DNA of 64,000 nt from Thermoanaerobaculia bacterium (GCA_947259195.1 CAMYLC010000115.1:1-64000); one strand, 5' to 3'. Counted from the first letter of the stretch, positions 16,109 to 26,440 are shown. The notes: generated by a model not told the origin, from the sequence alone. Program-made: numbers and translations.

Positions 16109-19100
16109 CTAGCGTGCTTCCACCGTGACAGGCAAGACAATCTCTTCACCCTCTCGCATCACTTTCGCCTTGACAGTCTGGCCGGGTTCCAGAGTGCGCA
16201 GGATCTGGGAGTAGGTCCGGAGATCCGTGACCTCATGGTCGTCGATGGCAATGAGCGTGTCACCCGCCAGGAAGCCCGCCTTCTCGGCAGGTGAGCCTGC
16301 GGACACTTCGCTGATCCTGACTCCAGGACCTTCGAAAGCGAAATCCGGCACCGTGCCGAAGCGGACCCGCCGCCCTCCCGACGGGCCTCCAGTCGGGGGA
16401 CCGGTCGACTGCCCCGCCGATTGCCCCTCGATCTTCACTGTCATGGGTTCCTCGCGCCCACCCAGATAGACGACGGCCTCCTTGACCAGCGTCGCGACCT
16501 TGACCAGGCCAGCGCCGTCGACTTTGTCGGCAGTGTCGCCTGGTCGATGGTAGTCGCCGTGGGCCTGTGTGAAGATCTGAACACCTGGGACCCCCTTCTC
16601 GATGAAGCTCATCTGATCCGAGGCCTCCGCCGATTCGGGGATGTTGCGGCTGTCTACCCCGGTCACATAGGAGGCACCACGGAAGATGTGCTGCCACTCG
16701 TCCGCGGTACCGGTTCCCAGGATCGAGACGGCGCCCTCGCCCAAACGACCGACAGTATCGATGTTGACAATGGCCCGGATACCGGAAAAAGGCACAGGGG
16801 TCGGATTGGCCACGTAGTATTTGGACCCGGCCCGGCCGGCCTCCTCTCCCGTGAAGCCAGCGAAAACCAGACTTCTCTGCGGTGCCTCTCCCTCCGCCAG
16901 AGTCCTGGCCAGCTCGATCAGAACCGCCACGCCGCTCGCGTTGTCGTCTGCGCCCGGATGGACCTTGCCCTCGTCGCCGCTGTGCACATCCGGCCAGCCG
17001 AACCCCAAGTGATCGAAGTGGGCGCCGACGATCACGGCCTGGTCCTGCCATTCGTCTCGAGTCCCGGGCAGGACTCCGATGACGTTGGTCACGTCGACAG
17101 GCGAGCCATCAGGGCCTTCCTTCATGGTGAAGCGCTGAAGATAGCTGCCGTTATCGCCTCCCGGTTGCAGCCCGGCTCTCTCGAATTGCTCGACGACATA
17201 CTCCGCTGCCTTGTCGAGGCCTGCTGTTCCGACTCCCCTGCCCTCGAGGTCAGGCGAGGCGAGGATCTGTACATGCTCCATCAGGCGAGACTGAGAGAAG
17301 ACAGGCGGCAGATCCGCCAGAGCCTGGCGCTCTGCCAGCTGCATCGCGGGCAACACCGAATTCCGAGCTTCGCCCTCAGGACGAAGATCCACTAGCAACG
17401 GTGAGTCACTCGTGGGCCATTGACCCTTGACGACATTCGTCGGCTCTTCGCCCTCGAAGGCCAGATAGGAGTACTTGCCATAGTGAGGCAGTTTGCGGCC
17501 CAGACCTGCAAAGGCCGTCTGCGGCTCGACGACCAACCAACCCACGGCCTTGTCGAGCGTGGCGGGATGGCGACGAATTACCACCATGGAATGGTCGCTC
17601 CAGGGCATCTCTTCGACACCCAGGACCAGTCGTTCTGAAGTGACTTCGACACCCTCCAGATCGGCCCCGAAGAGCCGCTCCGCCAGTCGATTCTCGCGGC
17701 CCAGGATCCAGACTGCACGATCAGCCGGCAGGCTCTCCAGATCACTGTCCGTCACCACCTCGATCGTGTGACTATCGCTTTGCCAGGCGGCAGCCAAATC
17801 GCGGTACGACTTCACGGCGGCCTCGCCTTCCGCCGTCGGCAGCACCGCCAGAATCTCGGGCTCGCCGAAGATCTGTCCGATGGATGGCGGGACCTCTCGG
17901 GCGTCCAGGAGCCTGAACACGTCGAACTGGGGGTCGGCCTGGACAGCCAGCGGTCGGGACTCTGCAGCGAGCTGAAAGGACGTCTCTCTGCCCGTGGTGC
18001 GAACCACGGTGATCTCAGTATCGGTTTCGGTCAGCAGGGCAATCGGCACCTCGAGCTCGAAGAACTCCACTGGCTGGCGCTGAACCAGCGAGCCAGTGAC
18101 GACAAACCCACCACCTGCTTCCTGCACGTCGTGAACCTCGATCTCGAGCGCTGCCGCTCCCGGGCGCTCCACCCACGGATCGAAGAACCAGGCGAGGTCC
18201 TTACCGGTCTCGGCTTCGAAAGTGCTCTGGAGATCCCGAAACGAGGCACGTTTGTTCCGGTAGTCCCGGTAAAAGCGGGCCAAGCTGCGACGAAAGGCCT
18301 CGTCGCCGACATGCAGCCGCAGCATGTGGTATCCCATCAACGTCTTTCCGTAGCCGACAGCCTCCGTGACGGCACTGTGGCGAGACCGGAAGTCCTTCAA
18401 TGGGAAGTCGCTGCTTTCCTTGACGTAGTTGCGGTACTTCTGCACCGTCGCGCGCCGGTACTCGTCGCCCTTGCCTCGCTGTTCCTGGATCAGGTGGTCG
18501 GCCATGTAGGCCGTGAGGCCCTCGCACCAATTGCCGGTGGCATAGTCGACGAAGACCGAGTTTCCCCACCAGTTGTGGAGAATCTCATGCGGGTAGGAGG
18601 AGGTCAGAATGAAAGGAAAGCGGATGACTTGCGGACCGAGAAGGGTGAATGAAGGCATCCCATAGCCGGTCTCCCAGAAATTCTCCACAAGGGCGAATTT
18701 CTCATAGGGGTAGGGTCCGATGAGCTCTCGGTACATTTCGACATACTGCGCCGTGGCCTTCAAGTATTTGTCGGCCAGCGCGTCGTCGGCTTGGTGAAGA
18801 TAGACCTGCGCTTCCACGGCGCCGGCGGACTCAGAGTAAGCGGTCAGGGGACCCCCGACGAGGTAGATCTCATCCATCGGTCCCCCTGAGGACCAGACGG
18901 CACGTCCATCGTCTCCCCGTGACGTGCCATTACCCTGGCTGATGATGTGCCAGTCCGCCGGTTGCTCGACGGCGAGCTGGAACTCGATCAGCTCCTCGCC
19001 GAAATACGGGTACCAGAATCCACTTGCCGCCAGATAGACGCCTTCGTCACCGACAATTCCGGCAGTCTCTCGAAAGCCGCGGGTGTACTCCTCCTTCTGG

Positions 19101-19501
19101 GCAGACAGGCCGAAGTCCACCCTGCCTCGATACGAGATCGTCAGCTCTCCGTCTTCGGGGAAGGAACCAAGACGGTAGCGGGCAAGCTCCAGGTCCGTGC
19201 TCAGCTCGATGCTGGCACCGTTGATGCCGAAGAAGCCGTTGAACTCACCCAACGGCACCTTTTCAACCGGAGGATTCGAGCTCTCGATCTCCATGATCGT
19301 GCTGAGGAGGAACTCTACCGGCTCGTCGCCGGCCGCGGAGCCCAGCTGGATAAGGTCTGTTACCGTGATCCCGTTATCTGACGGAACCAGGGCAATCTCC
19401 ATTTGATGAGTAAGGTACTCGGCCGCGGCAGGTTGCGCCGAGGCCAGTCCTACGGAAAGCAAGAAGAAGGCCCCGAAGGCCAGCAATCTCGGAAGTTTCA
19501 T
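16109..19501 (-). CDS. M1 aminopeptidase-like / M28 peptidase / PDZ fusion, secreted
   Basis: A 1130-residue exported protein with a signal peptide (about 1-22). The N-terminal half is an M1-type metallopeptidase: zinc motif HEILH at residues 305-309 followed by NWCEGL with Glu327, one residue closer than the common HExxHx18E spacing. Residues about 735-990 are an M28 Zn-aminopeptidase with AHFDHLG (His828), GADDNASG, FTGEEAGRAGS, NIDTVGR and a C-terminal HGDYHRPGD. Residues about 1040-1130 are a PDZ domain. Joining M1, M28 and PDZ in one chain is unusual and would couple two aminopeptidase activities. It is first in an operon with the M19 dipeptidase. Confidence 0.9.
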   Translation of the reverse strand: MKLPRLLAFGAFFLLSVGLASAQPAAAEYLTHQMEIALVPSDNGITVTDLIQLGSAAGDEPVEFLLSTIMEIESSNPPVEKVPLGEFNGFFGINGASIELSTDLELARYRLGSFPEDGELTISYRGRVDFGLSAQKEEYTRGFRETAGIVGDEGVYLAASGFWYPYFGEELIEFQLAVEQPADWHIISQGNGTSRGDDGRAVWSSGGPMDEIYLVGGPLTAYSESAGAVEAQVYLHQADDALADKYLKATAQYVEMYRELIGPYPYEKFALVENFWETGYGMPSFTLLGPQVIRFPFILTSSYPHEILHNWWGNSVFVDYATGNWCEGLTAYMADHLIQEQRGKGDEYRRATVQKYRNYVKESSDFPLKDFRSRHSAVTEAVGYGKTLMGYHMLRLHVGDEAFRRSLARFYRDYRNKRASFRDLQSTFEAETGKDLAWFFDPWVERPGAAALEIEVHDVQEAGGGFVVTGSLVQRQPVEFFELEVPIALLTETDTEITVVRTTGRETSFQLAAESRPLAVQADPQFDVFRLLDAREVPPSIGQIFGEPEILAVLPTAEGEAAVKSYRDLAAAWQSDSHTIEVVTDSDLESLPADRAVWILGRENRLAERLFGADLEGVEVTSERLVLGVEEMPWSDHSMVVIRRHPATLDKAVGWLVVEPQTAFAGLGRKLPHYGKYSYLAFEGEEPTNVVKGQWPTSDSPLLVDLRPEGEARNSVLPAMQLAERQALADLPPVFSQSRLMEHVQILASPDLEGRGVGTAGLDKAAEYVVEQFERAGLQPGGDNGSYLQRFTMKEGPDGSPVDVTNVIGVLPGTRDEWQDQAVIVGAHFDHLGFGWPDVHSGDEGKVHPGADDNASGVAVLIELARTLAEGEAPQRSLVFAGFTGEEAGRAGSKYYVANPTPVPFSGIRAIVNIDTVGRLGEGAVSILGTGTADEWQHIFRGASYVTGVDSRNIPESAEASDQMSFIEKGVPGVQIFTQAHGDYHRPGDTADKVDGAGLVKVATLVKEAVVYLGGREEPMTVKIEGQSAGQSTGPPTGGPSGGRRVRFGTVPDFAFEGPGVRISEVSAGSPAEKAGFLAGDTLIAIDDHEVTDLRTYSQILRTLEPGQTVKAKVMREGEEIVLPVTVEAR

Positions 19502-19742
19502 CAGCGTTCCCCCACCAGTAGCAAGATCAGGGTAGACCCTCCCGGCTCCGACCCTCGAGAAGGTCGAGCGGAGAGCGAGGCCAGACTCTATCGCAGGTCG
19601 GGACGACTACGATGGAGACAGGGGTGAGATCGAGGCTCGGTCTACCTGCGGTAAAGATCGTACGGGCAGGAAGCGGCGGCGAACGGGTGCCGGCACAGGA
19701 CGGTCGTCACCACTGCGACGCAAATTGTGGCCAGGAGTGTGC

Positions 19743-20453
19743 TCACATCAAGCTCTCCAGCCAGGGTCCCAGAGGAACCAGGCCGCTATACCACAGATAC
19801 CCGACACCCCCTGCGACGGCCAGCAACAGGGCCAGCCAGAGAGCCACCCTGCCGCGCTGAGAGCTCGCGCCAGCTCGCCGCTGGGTGGCGATGACACCCG
19901 ACTCCATCGTCGAACCGACGGGATCATCGAGCAGCAGATCGTTCTCATCGAGGACCAGCAGCTCATCGGAACGGCGATCCTGAAACGGCACTGGACGTAG
20001 GCTGCCGATCTCGAGATCGTCGCCAGCCGTCGCCTCAGCATCCCGGCTCGATGAGGCGGGCTCGCCAGTTCCTTTTTCGTGCTCCGCGACGATGCGGGCG
20101 ATCGCAGCTCGGCTCTCATCATCCAGCTTGAGGTAGGAGACACCCATGCCGGCGGGTCTGTCGGAGGCTTCCTCCTTTTCGCGGGTCCAAATCACTTCCC
20201 CCAGACCGTGCACCAGCTTGCGTTCGTCGCCCAACCAGATCTCAAAGATGAAAATCGACCCCACGGGCTTCGCCGAGGTCGTCTTGACGAACATGCCGGA
20301 GGTGGAGACGTTGGCTGAGTACTCGATGGAAAAGCCACCGAAGTCGTGGAACTTCAGGACGACTTTGCGCTCCATCGGCACCCGATTCGATACGCGGGGT
20401 TCGGAGTCGACGGGGTGTATCGAAGTGGAGTTCTGTAGCTGGCTTGGTTTCAT
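19743..20453 (-). CDS. PilZ-domain protein with C-terminal membrane anchor
   Basis: A 236-residue cyclic-di-GMP receptor candidate. The binding motif is intact: RVSNR (RxxxR) followed by NVSTSGMFV (N/DxSxxG). The PilZ barrel covers about residues 20-120. A linker leads to a single C-terminal helix (LALLLAVAGGVGYLWY). The ATG at 20453 has GGAGGA seven bases upstream; a more distal in-frame ATG at 20498 lacks this. It follows moaA by about 180 bases on the same strand. Its output partner cannot be told from sequence. Confidence 0.85.
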   Translation of the reverse strand: MKPSQLQNSTSIHPVDSEPRVSNRVPMERKVVLKFHDFGGFSIEYSANVSTSGMFVKTTSAKPVGSIFIFEIWLGDERKLVHGLGEVIWTREKEEASDRPAGMGVSYLKLDDESRAAIARIVAEHEKGTGEPASSSRDAEATAGDDLEIGSLRPVPFQDRRSDELLVLDENDLLLDDPVGSTMESGVIATQRRAGASSQRGRVALWLALLLAVAGGVGYLWYSGLVPLGPWLESLM

Positions 20454-20634
20454 CACACCTTCCTCCGCCTCTGTCAGGCAGGGATCGCCCCAAATCAAAA
20501 GGGTTTCTTCCGTATCCAGACTAAGCTACCGAGGCTCGGCGAGCAGTGGAATCCTCCACAAAATCGAGAACCAGCACGCGAAATCCGTCGAACTCTGCCT
20601 AGCCTGAGGCTTGAAGGTGGGGTCGCCGGCCCGC

Positions 20635-21768
20635 TCAGCCGCCGATATAGGACATCTCGACTCGGCGCCGGTTCGGTGTGGCCAGGGCCCGGAGCTCGGA
20701 GTAGCGGTCTCGACGTCGAGACCAGACAGAGCTGACGAGCTCGGTGAGTGCATCGTCACCCGAGCCGCTGCGAAGCAGCGCACGCACGTCGACCCCCTTG
20801 GCGGCAAACAGGCAGGTGAACAGACGCCCGTCGGCCGACAGCCGGGCGCGAGTGCAGTCACCACAGAAGGGACGCGTGACCGAGGTGATGATCCCGATCT
20901 CGCCCTCCCCATCTTTGTAGCGCCAGCGCTTGGCGACCTCTCCGGGATGGTTGGGCTCGATCGGCTCCAGGGGGTGGACGGCCTGGATCCTCTCGACCAT
21001 CTCGCTCCCCGCAACGACATCGTGCATTCTCCAGCCATTGGTGTTGCCCACATCCATGAATTCGATGAAGCGGAGAATGGCCGGGCTGCCCTTGAAGTGT
21101 TCGGCGAGCTCGACCAGATGGTCGTCGTTGACCCCCTTTTTGATTACCGCGTTGACCTTGATGGGGACGAGACCCATCTCGACGGCAGCAACGATGCCCT
21201 GCAGCACGTCCTCGACCGGAAATCGAACATCGTTGATGCGATGAAAGACAACGTCATCGACCGCATCGAGACTGACGGTGACCCGGTTCAAGCCTGCCGC
21301 TGCCAGAGCCCCGGCCTGCTGGCCGAGTAGTGCCCCATTGGTCGTCAGTGCAACTTCACTGTCCGGCAAAGCCGCCAGCATCTCGATGAGCACTGGGAGC
21401 TCGGCCCGCAGCAGCGGCTCTCCGCCAGTAAGGCGGAACTTGCGGACTCCGAGCCGGTGAAAGACCCGAGCCAACCGATAGATTTCCTCGAACGAGAGGA
21501 TCTCCGAACGTGGCAGGAAAGCGAAATCCGATCCGAAGACTTCCTTCGGCATGCAGTATCGACAGCGGAAATTGCAGCGGTCGGTGACCGAGATCCTCAG
21601 ATCCGCCAGGGGCCGCGACAGTCGATCTCGCGGCGCTCGAGAATCAGTCACGGCCCGTCGAGGCGCCGGTCTGATCTCCGTCTGATCTGAAGATCCGGCC
21701 TGGATCGGAGGCTTCCCCACCAGATTCTCCCACGCGGACTCTATCCTAACGACCCCCCCGGCCGGCAA
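20635..21768 (-). CDS. moaA: GTP 3',8-cyclase (molybdenum cofactor biosynthesis)
   Basis: Radical SAM enzyme of the first step of molybdopterin synthesis. The SAM-cluster motif CNFRCRYC has Cys65, Cys69 and Cys72. The second, C-terminal cluster motif [13 protein letters not shown]...C is present, and the chain ends with the GG dipeptide needed for activity (SYIGG). At 377 residues it is slightly long because about 50 N-terminal residues precede the conserved core, so translation may start further in. No other moa or moe gene is in the window. Confidence 0.93.
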   Translation of the reverse strand: MPAGGVVRIESAWENLVGKPPIQAGSSDQTEIRPAPRRAVTDSRAPRDRLSRPLADLRISVTDRCNFRCRYCMPKEVFGSDFAFLPRSEILSFEEIYRLARVFHRLGVRKFRLTGGEPLLRAELPVLIEMLAALPDSEVALTTNGALLGQQAGALAAAGLNRVTVSLDAVDDVVFHRINDVRFPVEDVLQGIVAAVEMGLVPIKVNAVIKKGVNDDHLVELAEHFKGSPAILRFIEFMDVGNTNGWRMHDVVAGSEMVERIQAVHPLEPIEPNHPGEVAKRWRYKDGEGEIGIITSVTRPFCGDCTRARLSADGRLFTCLFAAKGVDVRALLRSGSGDDALTELVSSVWSRRRDRYSELRALATPNRRRVEMSYIGG

Positions 21769-21820
21769 TCTACGAATCTTCTAAACCTCTGTCGAGCAAG
21801 GGCTTCACGTTGAAAATACA

Positions 21821-21850
21821 TTGACCGGGAGAGAGATACAGTGCTAAAAA
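21821..21850 (+). promoter_or_regulatory. Candidate sigma-70-type promoter of the receiver-kinase-TonB gene
   Basis: TTGACC at 21821-21826 and TAAAAA at 21845-21850 with an extended TGC just before it, spaced 18 bases. The start codon is at 21876. Confidence 0.4.
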
Positions 21851-21875
21851 AACTCATCCACGACGGGAGACCGCG

Positions 21876-24800
21876 ATGGCGTTGATCCTACTGGCGGAAG
21901 ATGAGACCTCGACCATCGATCACGTCCGCTCCGTGCTGGCCTCTCAGGGCTGGCTGGTAAAGACGGTAAAGAGCCGCGCACAGGCTCTCAGGGCTGCCTC
22001 CGAGTTCGCACCGCAGCTCGTACTCCTCAACGACGAGCTCAAGGGAGTCGACGACCTGATTCGGACGTTCTCTCGCCAGAACGGCGGGCCCGGAGTCGTG
22101 CTGCTCAGCGCCCAGCAGGACAATTCAACGGCTGGTGAGGACATCGAGGGGATACTGACCAAGCCCTTGCAGACCGAGGAGCTGATCGAGATGATCAAGG
22201 ACAAGCTCTCCACTGCGACCGACAAGAAAGCCTCCACCGACACTGGCACCGACGTACGAATCCTCTCTTCGGAGGAGATCTTCGGCGATCTCCTCGACGA
22301 CATCCTGGACAAGGACGAAGCGCTGGAGGCAGCTGCACCCGAGGAGGAAACCTCCGCCAAGGAGACGGTCGAAGAAGAAGTCGAGGAAGTCGTCACCACC
22401 GCGAAACCAGCTGCAGCGAGCGACGATGGCGGTCTCGTCGACTTGTCGGATCTGGAGGAGCTCGCCAAGGAGGCGGTTCCAGCGCTGGTCGATGCGGTAG
22501 AAGCTCAAGCCAGGCAGAAGGGTGAGCCCGAAGAGGAGTTGGATGTCGCCCAGCTACTCCGCCAAACCGCCCCATCTGTGGCTTCGCCGGAACCGGAAGC
22601 GGCTCCCGCAGCCGTTGAGCTGGATGAGGATCTCGAGGCCAAGCTGAGCGATACCCTGGCTGGCGTGCTCGCGGCGTCTCTGGGGGCCTCGAGAGAGCCC
22701 GAGGTCGCTTCGACGGACGACGGCTCTGCCGACGATGTCGACAACCTGCTGTCACAGGCTCTCGGCGACCTCGACATCGGAAAGACGAGGACCCGAGAAG
22801 AACCAGCCGTTCAGACCGCAGCCGACGCCGAGGAGGAGGAAAAAGAGGAGAAAGAGACTCCCGAGGAGACAGCCGGCGGAGGGTTTGAGCTCGTTGAAGA
22901 GCAGCTCGGAGAGGAAGAAGCCGATGCGCCGGAGATCCCGATTCGGGAGGCCGAGGAGGGCGACCTCTCCAAGGAGCTCGCCGAGTTGGCGAGCGAAGAC
23001 AAACCGGAGACAGCTGCGGAGCAGGCGATCGAATTCGGTGAGTACTCCCTCGAGAAACGTATCGGCCTAGGAGGAATGGCCGAGGTCTGGAAGGCGCGGC
23101 GCAAGGGTGTCGAGGGCTTCGAAAAGCGGGTCGCGATCAAGAAGATCCTTCCCCAGCCGGCGGAGAACCAGGACTTCGTCGACATGTTCATCGACGAAGC
23201 CAAGCTGGCGGCCCAGCTGAATCACAAGAACATCACTCACATCTACGACCTGGGCAAGGTCGATGATGACTACTTCATCGCCATGGAGTATGTGGAGGGC
23301 CAGAACCTTCGTCACCTGCTCGACACCGGTCGCAAGAGGGACGAACCTCTACCGGCTGGCTTGGCTCTCTACATCGCGTCTCGGATCGCCGACGCTCTCG
23401 ACTATGCACACCGCAGCAAGGACTTCAACAACACCGAGCTCGGCCTGGTCCACCGCGACGTCTCACCCCACAACGTCCTGATCAGCTACGAAGGCGACAT
23501 CAAGCTCTGTGACTTCGGCATTGCCAAAGCCGTATCCAAGATCAGCACCACGCAAATGGGAGCCCTCAAAGGGAAACTCCAATACATGTCGCCCGAGCAG
23601 GCCTGGGGGCGATCCATCGATCATCGCTCCGACATCTTCTCCACCGGAACCCTGCTGTTCGAGATGCTCACCGGCGAGAGGCTTTTCACCGGCGATAGCG
23701 AGCTTGCGGTGTTGGAGGCGGTACGGGAGTGTGACACAGCCGAGAGGGTGATCCAGGATCCCGCCATTCCATCCCGCGTCAAGGGCCTGCTGCTGAAGAC
23801 GTTGGCCAAGGAAACAGAAGAGCGGTACGAGACTGCCGGCGAACTGTTGGGCGGCCTGGAAGAGTTGCTTGCAGAGTACGAGGCGACTCCCGGCCAAAGG
23901 GAAATGAGTAGCTATGTTCGCGAGCTGTCGGATCTCCCCGAGACGGCTGAGAGACAGAGCGAAGCCGAGGAACCGGACAGGCCCGCATCGGTGCCGATTG
24001 CCGAACCGAGCTGGGAAGAGACATGGGAGGAGCTTTCCGATCCTTCCGCGATCCTCCTGCAAAAGGGACCGATCGACCTGGAAGGTGAGCAAGCCAGTGA
24101 TGAAGAGGGACGGCGCCAGCCGGCTTTTCTCAAGTGGCTTTCCCGATTGCTTCCCGTGCTGGCCGTGCTGGCAATCGGCGGATACCTGGTCGCCAGCCGC
24201 TGGGGTGAGTCGCCGGCCCGCCAGCCGTCAGCGGAAGCTGCACGACCGAGATTCGCAGAGACCGAGATCTTCCGCCCTGAGGCTGTCGAGGCCAACCTGG
24301 CACTCGATCCGGATATTGGCGGCGTCTCGGCCTTTGTCGGAACCGAAACGGCGCCAGTAGCTGCTCCGGCTCGCGAGCAACCGACACCCCCCCCGAGAAC
24401 CCAGAACCAGCAACCTGAAGGGCCAGCAGCGGCGACGACCCCAACGGGTGCAGCAGCAATTGACGCTCGCTCCGTCTCCGAGCCGTCACAGGTCGATGTC
24501 GCCGGCTCGGAATCGTTCCAAGACACCCAGGCCGTAAGCACGGATCCCGAGCTGGAAAGGCGAGTCGAGCAGGACCTTCAAAGAGTGCAAGAGTTGATTT
24601 CGACGCCTGACTTCGCCTCATCCCCACTCCAGGAAGCGGGATCCGAAGAGGAGCCCATCATCGAATTCGGAGAACCGACACCGGCGAGCCAGGGCGTGGC
24701 CACGGATGACACCGACGCACTGATTCAGGAAGCCGTCGACCCCTCCGTTTCAGACGATCTCGCAGCAGCTGCCGCGCAGGACGGCCCCCCGATCGCAGAC

Positions 24801-25271
24801 GGGTTCGCCTCCCTGGACTCGGAAAGCGGAAGATTCGAGGACGGTCCGCCGCTGACAGCCGAGGTGGGTGAGCCGCCGGAGAGCACGGTCTCAGCCAGAG
24901 AAGCGGAGGCCGTGGATTCCAGCCCAGATCTGCCGATTGCGCCGCCTGCCGAAGAGTCGACAGCGACGCAGCCGGGAGATCTGGTCGAGCCAGGGCCGGG
25001 GGTCATCGGGCCTCGGGTCGAGTCGTTCCGGCCGCCACCCTATTCGGAGATGGCCCGGCGAATCGGCGCCAGCGGCACGGTACGAGTCGCGGTGTTGGTA
25101 GACGAGAACGGCCAGGTCCTGGAGGCCAGGTTGGTCGAAGGCCTGAGACAGAGGGTCGGCCTCGACGAACAGACCCTGACAGCGGCCCGCAGGGCTACGT
25201 TCAGGGCAGCCACCAAGGATGGTATTCCGGTGAAGATGTGGCATGAGCTGGCAGTCCAGTTCCAGCCGTGA
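21876..25271 (+). CDS. Receiver-like / Ser-Thr kinase / TonB C-terminal domain fusion
   Basis: A 1131-residue signalling protein. Residues 1-115 are a response-regulator-like receiver with the acidic pair (AEDE, 7-10) and the conserved Lys (LTKPL). The phosphoacceptor position is Asn52 (LVLLNDEL), so ordinary aspartyl phosphorylation is unlikely. A very acidic linker (about 130-385) follows. A Hanks kinase spans about 389-660 with IGLGGMAEVW, VAIKK, VHRDVSPHN, CDFG and MSPEQ. A membrane helix lies at about 752-773 and a Pro/Glu-rich extracytoplasmic region at about 775-1040. Residues about 1045-1131 form a TonB/energy-transducer C-terminal domain (PPYSEMARRIGASGTVRV). It may link cytoplasmic signalling to an outer-membrane partner. 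Confidence 0.9.
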   Translation: MALILLAEDETSTIDHVRSVLASQGWLVKTVKSRAQALRAASEFAPQLVLLNDELKGVDDLIRTFSRQNGGPGVVLLSAQQDNSTAGEDIEGILTKPLQTEELIEMIKDKLSTATDKKASTDTGTDVRILSSEEIFGDLLDDILDKDEALEAAAPEEETSAKETVEEEVEEVVTTAKPAAASDDGGLVDLSDLEELAKEAVPALVDAVEAQARQKGEPEEELDVAQLLRQTAPSVASPEPEAAPAAVELDEDLEAKLSDTLAGVLAASLGASREPEVASTDDGSADDVDNLLSQALGDLDIGKTRTREEPAVQTAADAEEEEKEEKETPEETAGGGFELVEEQLGEEEADAPEIPIREAEEGDLSKELAELASEDKPETAAEQAIEFGEYSLEKRIGLGGMAEVWKARRKGVEGFEKRVAIKKILPQPAENQDFVDMFIDEAKLAAQLNHKNITHIYDLGKVDDDYFIAMEYVEGQNLRHLLDTGRKRDEPLPAGLALYIASRIADALDYAHRSKDFNNTELGLVHRDVSPHNVLISYEGDIKLCDFGIAKAVSKISTTQMGALKGKLQYMSPEQAWGRSIDHRSDIFSTGTLLFEMLTGERLFTGDSELAVLEAVRECDTAERVIQDPAIPSRVKGLLLKTLAKETEERYETAGELLGGLEELLAEYEATPGQREMSSYVRELSDLPETAERQSEAEEPDRPASVPIAEPSWEETWEELSDPSAILLQKGPIDLEGEQASDEEGRRQPAFLKWLSRLLPVLAVLAIGGYLVASRWGESPARQPSAEAARPRFAETEIFRPEAVEANLALDPDIGGVSAFVGTETAPVAAPAREQPTPPPRTQNQQPEGPAAATTPTGAAAIDARSVSEPSQVDVAGSESFQDTQAVSTDPELERRVEQDLQRVQELISTPDFASSPLQEAGSEEEPIIEFGEPTPASQGVATDDTDALIQEAVDPSVSDDLAAAAAQDGPPIADGFASLDSESGRFEDGPPLTAEVGEPPESTVSAREAEAVDSSPDLPIAPPAEESTATQPGDLVEPGPGVIGPRVESFRPPPYSEMARRIGASGTVRVAVLVDENGQVLEARLVEGLRQRVGLDEQTLTAARRATFRAATKDGIPVKMWHELAVQFQP

Positions 25272-25388
25272 TCGAATGACCATGAAATACAGAATCGAAC
25301 TGACTTTTCCGTGGACTGAGCTCGGTCGAGTGCCGGCGCCCGCCGGGCGCTCACGACCCCTGCAGCCCGGAGCAGACCGGAGGAAGAG

Positions 25389-25625
25389 ATGACCCTGAGC
25401 GACGAACATCGCAAGTTCTACGAGCAGTCTCTACAGATCACCAGGCAGGAAGTCGACGAGCTGGACCAGCAGATCGCTGCCGAGTTGGCCAAGGTAAAGG
25501 ATCGACTGACCGAGCTTCAGAAGGCCAAAAAGGCTACACTGCAGATGTATGCAGCGGCCTGCAATCGCCTGGGAGTTCCCAACGACCTGGCGGATGCCGA
25601 GGACGAGGCCCCCAATCTCGGTTAG
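25389..25625 (+). CDS. Small coiled-coil protein, unknown function
   Basis: A 78-residue, highly charged helical protein. Residues about 5-55 have regular heptads and little else. No cysteine motif, signal peptide or membrane segment is visible. GGAGGAAGAG precedes the ATG closely. It lies 117 bases after the kinase-TonB gene on the same strand and is followed by a terminator-like hairpin. Real by ribosome site and codon use, but no family is recognised. Confidence 0.65.
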   Translation: MTLSDEHRKFYEQSLQITRQEVDELDQQIAAELAKVKDRLTELQKAKKATLQMYAAACNRLGVPNDLADAEDEAPNLG

Positions 25626-25705
25626 GAAGGGGCCAGACCGACGGCCGACGCCTCATAGGTCTGGAAGGCAGCTCGTACAGGCTGATTGACAGAATCGTTG
25701 CCACC

Positions 25706-25726
25706 CACCCTCGAGACCCGAGGGTG
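25706..25726 (+). terminator. Terminator-like hairpin after the coiled-coil gene
   Basis: CACCCTCG and CGAGGGTG form a perfect 8-bp stem around a 5-nt loop, followed by ATTT, 81 bases after the stop at 25625. A second stem (ATCGGGC/GCCCGAT) lies at about 25763-25784. Confidence 0.5.
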
Positions 25727-25817
25727 ATTTCGAGGGTGTAGGACCTGACTTCTCGACTCGAATCGGGCGTGGTGCGGCCCGATGCGAGATCGGCGATCGA
25801 ACAAGGGGAGAGAGAGC

Positions 25818-26231
25818 ATGGCCACCAAGATCCAGCGCGTCGACTACTACCACGCTACCGTCACCGACCGTCCCGGCGAGGCCTACCACCTGCTGTCACA
25901 GCTGGCCGGCTCGGGCGTCAGCCTCCTCGCCTTCAGCGCCATCCCGGCAGGACCCGAGCACACTCAGTTGATGCTCTTCCCCAAGCACCCGGACAAGCTG
26001 ATCCGGTCAGCCGGCGCGTCCGGATTGGTGCTCACCGGGCCGCAACACGCGCTGCTGATTCAGGGAGACGACGAGCTTGGGGCCTTGGCCGAGTCCCACC
26101 GCAGCCTATTCGACGCCAATGTCAACGTCTACGCCTCGACAGGCGTCGCCGACGGTCAGGGCGGCTACGGCTACGTAATCTACGTTCGCAGCGAAGACTT
26201 CGAGGCAGCGGCCAGGGCTTTGGGGGTCTGA
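25818..26231 (+). CDS. ACT-domain-like small protein
   Basis: A 137-residue protein whose two halves each resemble a ferredoxin-like ACT repeat. The first begins RVDYYHATVTDRPGEAYHLLSQLAGSGV, typical of the ACT strand-helix start with a conserved D-P-G turn; the second covers HALLIQGDDELGALAESHRSL. ACT folds usually bind amino acids or small ligands. The ATG at 25818 has AAGGGGAGAG upstream; an earlier in-frame ATG at 25782 lacks one. It stands alone and ends at a gene-free stretch. Confidence 0.7.
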   Translation: MATKIQRVDYYHATVTDRPGEAYHLLSQLAGSGVSLLAFSAIPAGPEHTQLMLFPKHPDKLIRSAGASGLVLTGPQHALLIQGDDELGALAESHRSLFDANVNVYASTGVADGQGGYGYVIYVRSEDFEAAARALGV

Positions 26232-26440
26232 GGGAAATACGGTCGGTAGCCACCACGTACCGACATCGGTATGCCACCTGGACGGCAGACGAATCTCTTG
26301 TCGCCAGATGAGGACGCCGAATCTCGGGGCATCTATTCAAGACATTGAATTGACTGGGTAGCCGGGGACGCTGGGCTGAGCTCGGCCTTCGAAGCTTCCG
26401 GGCCGACGATAGAAGGATCCTGAGAGAACTGGCACGGAAA

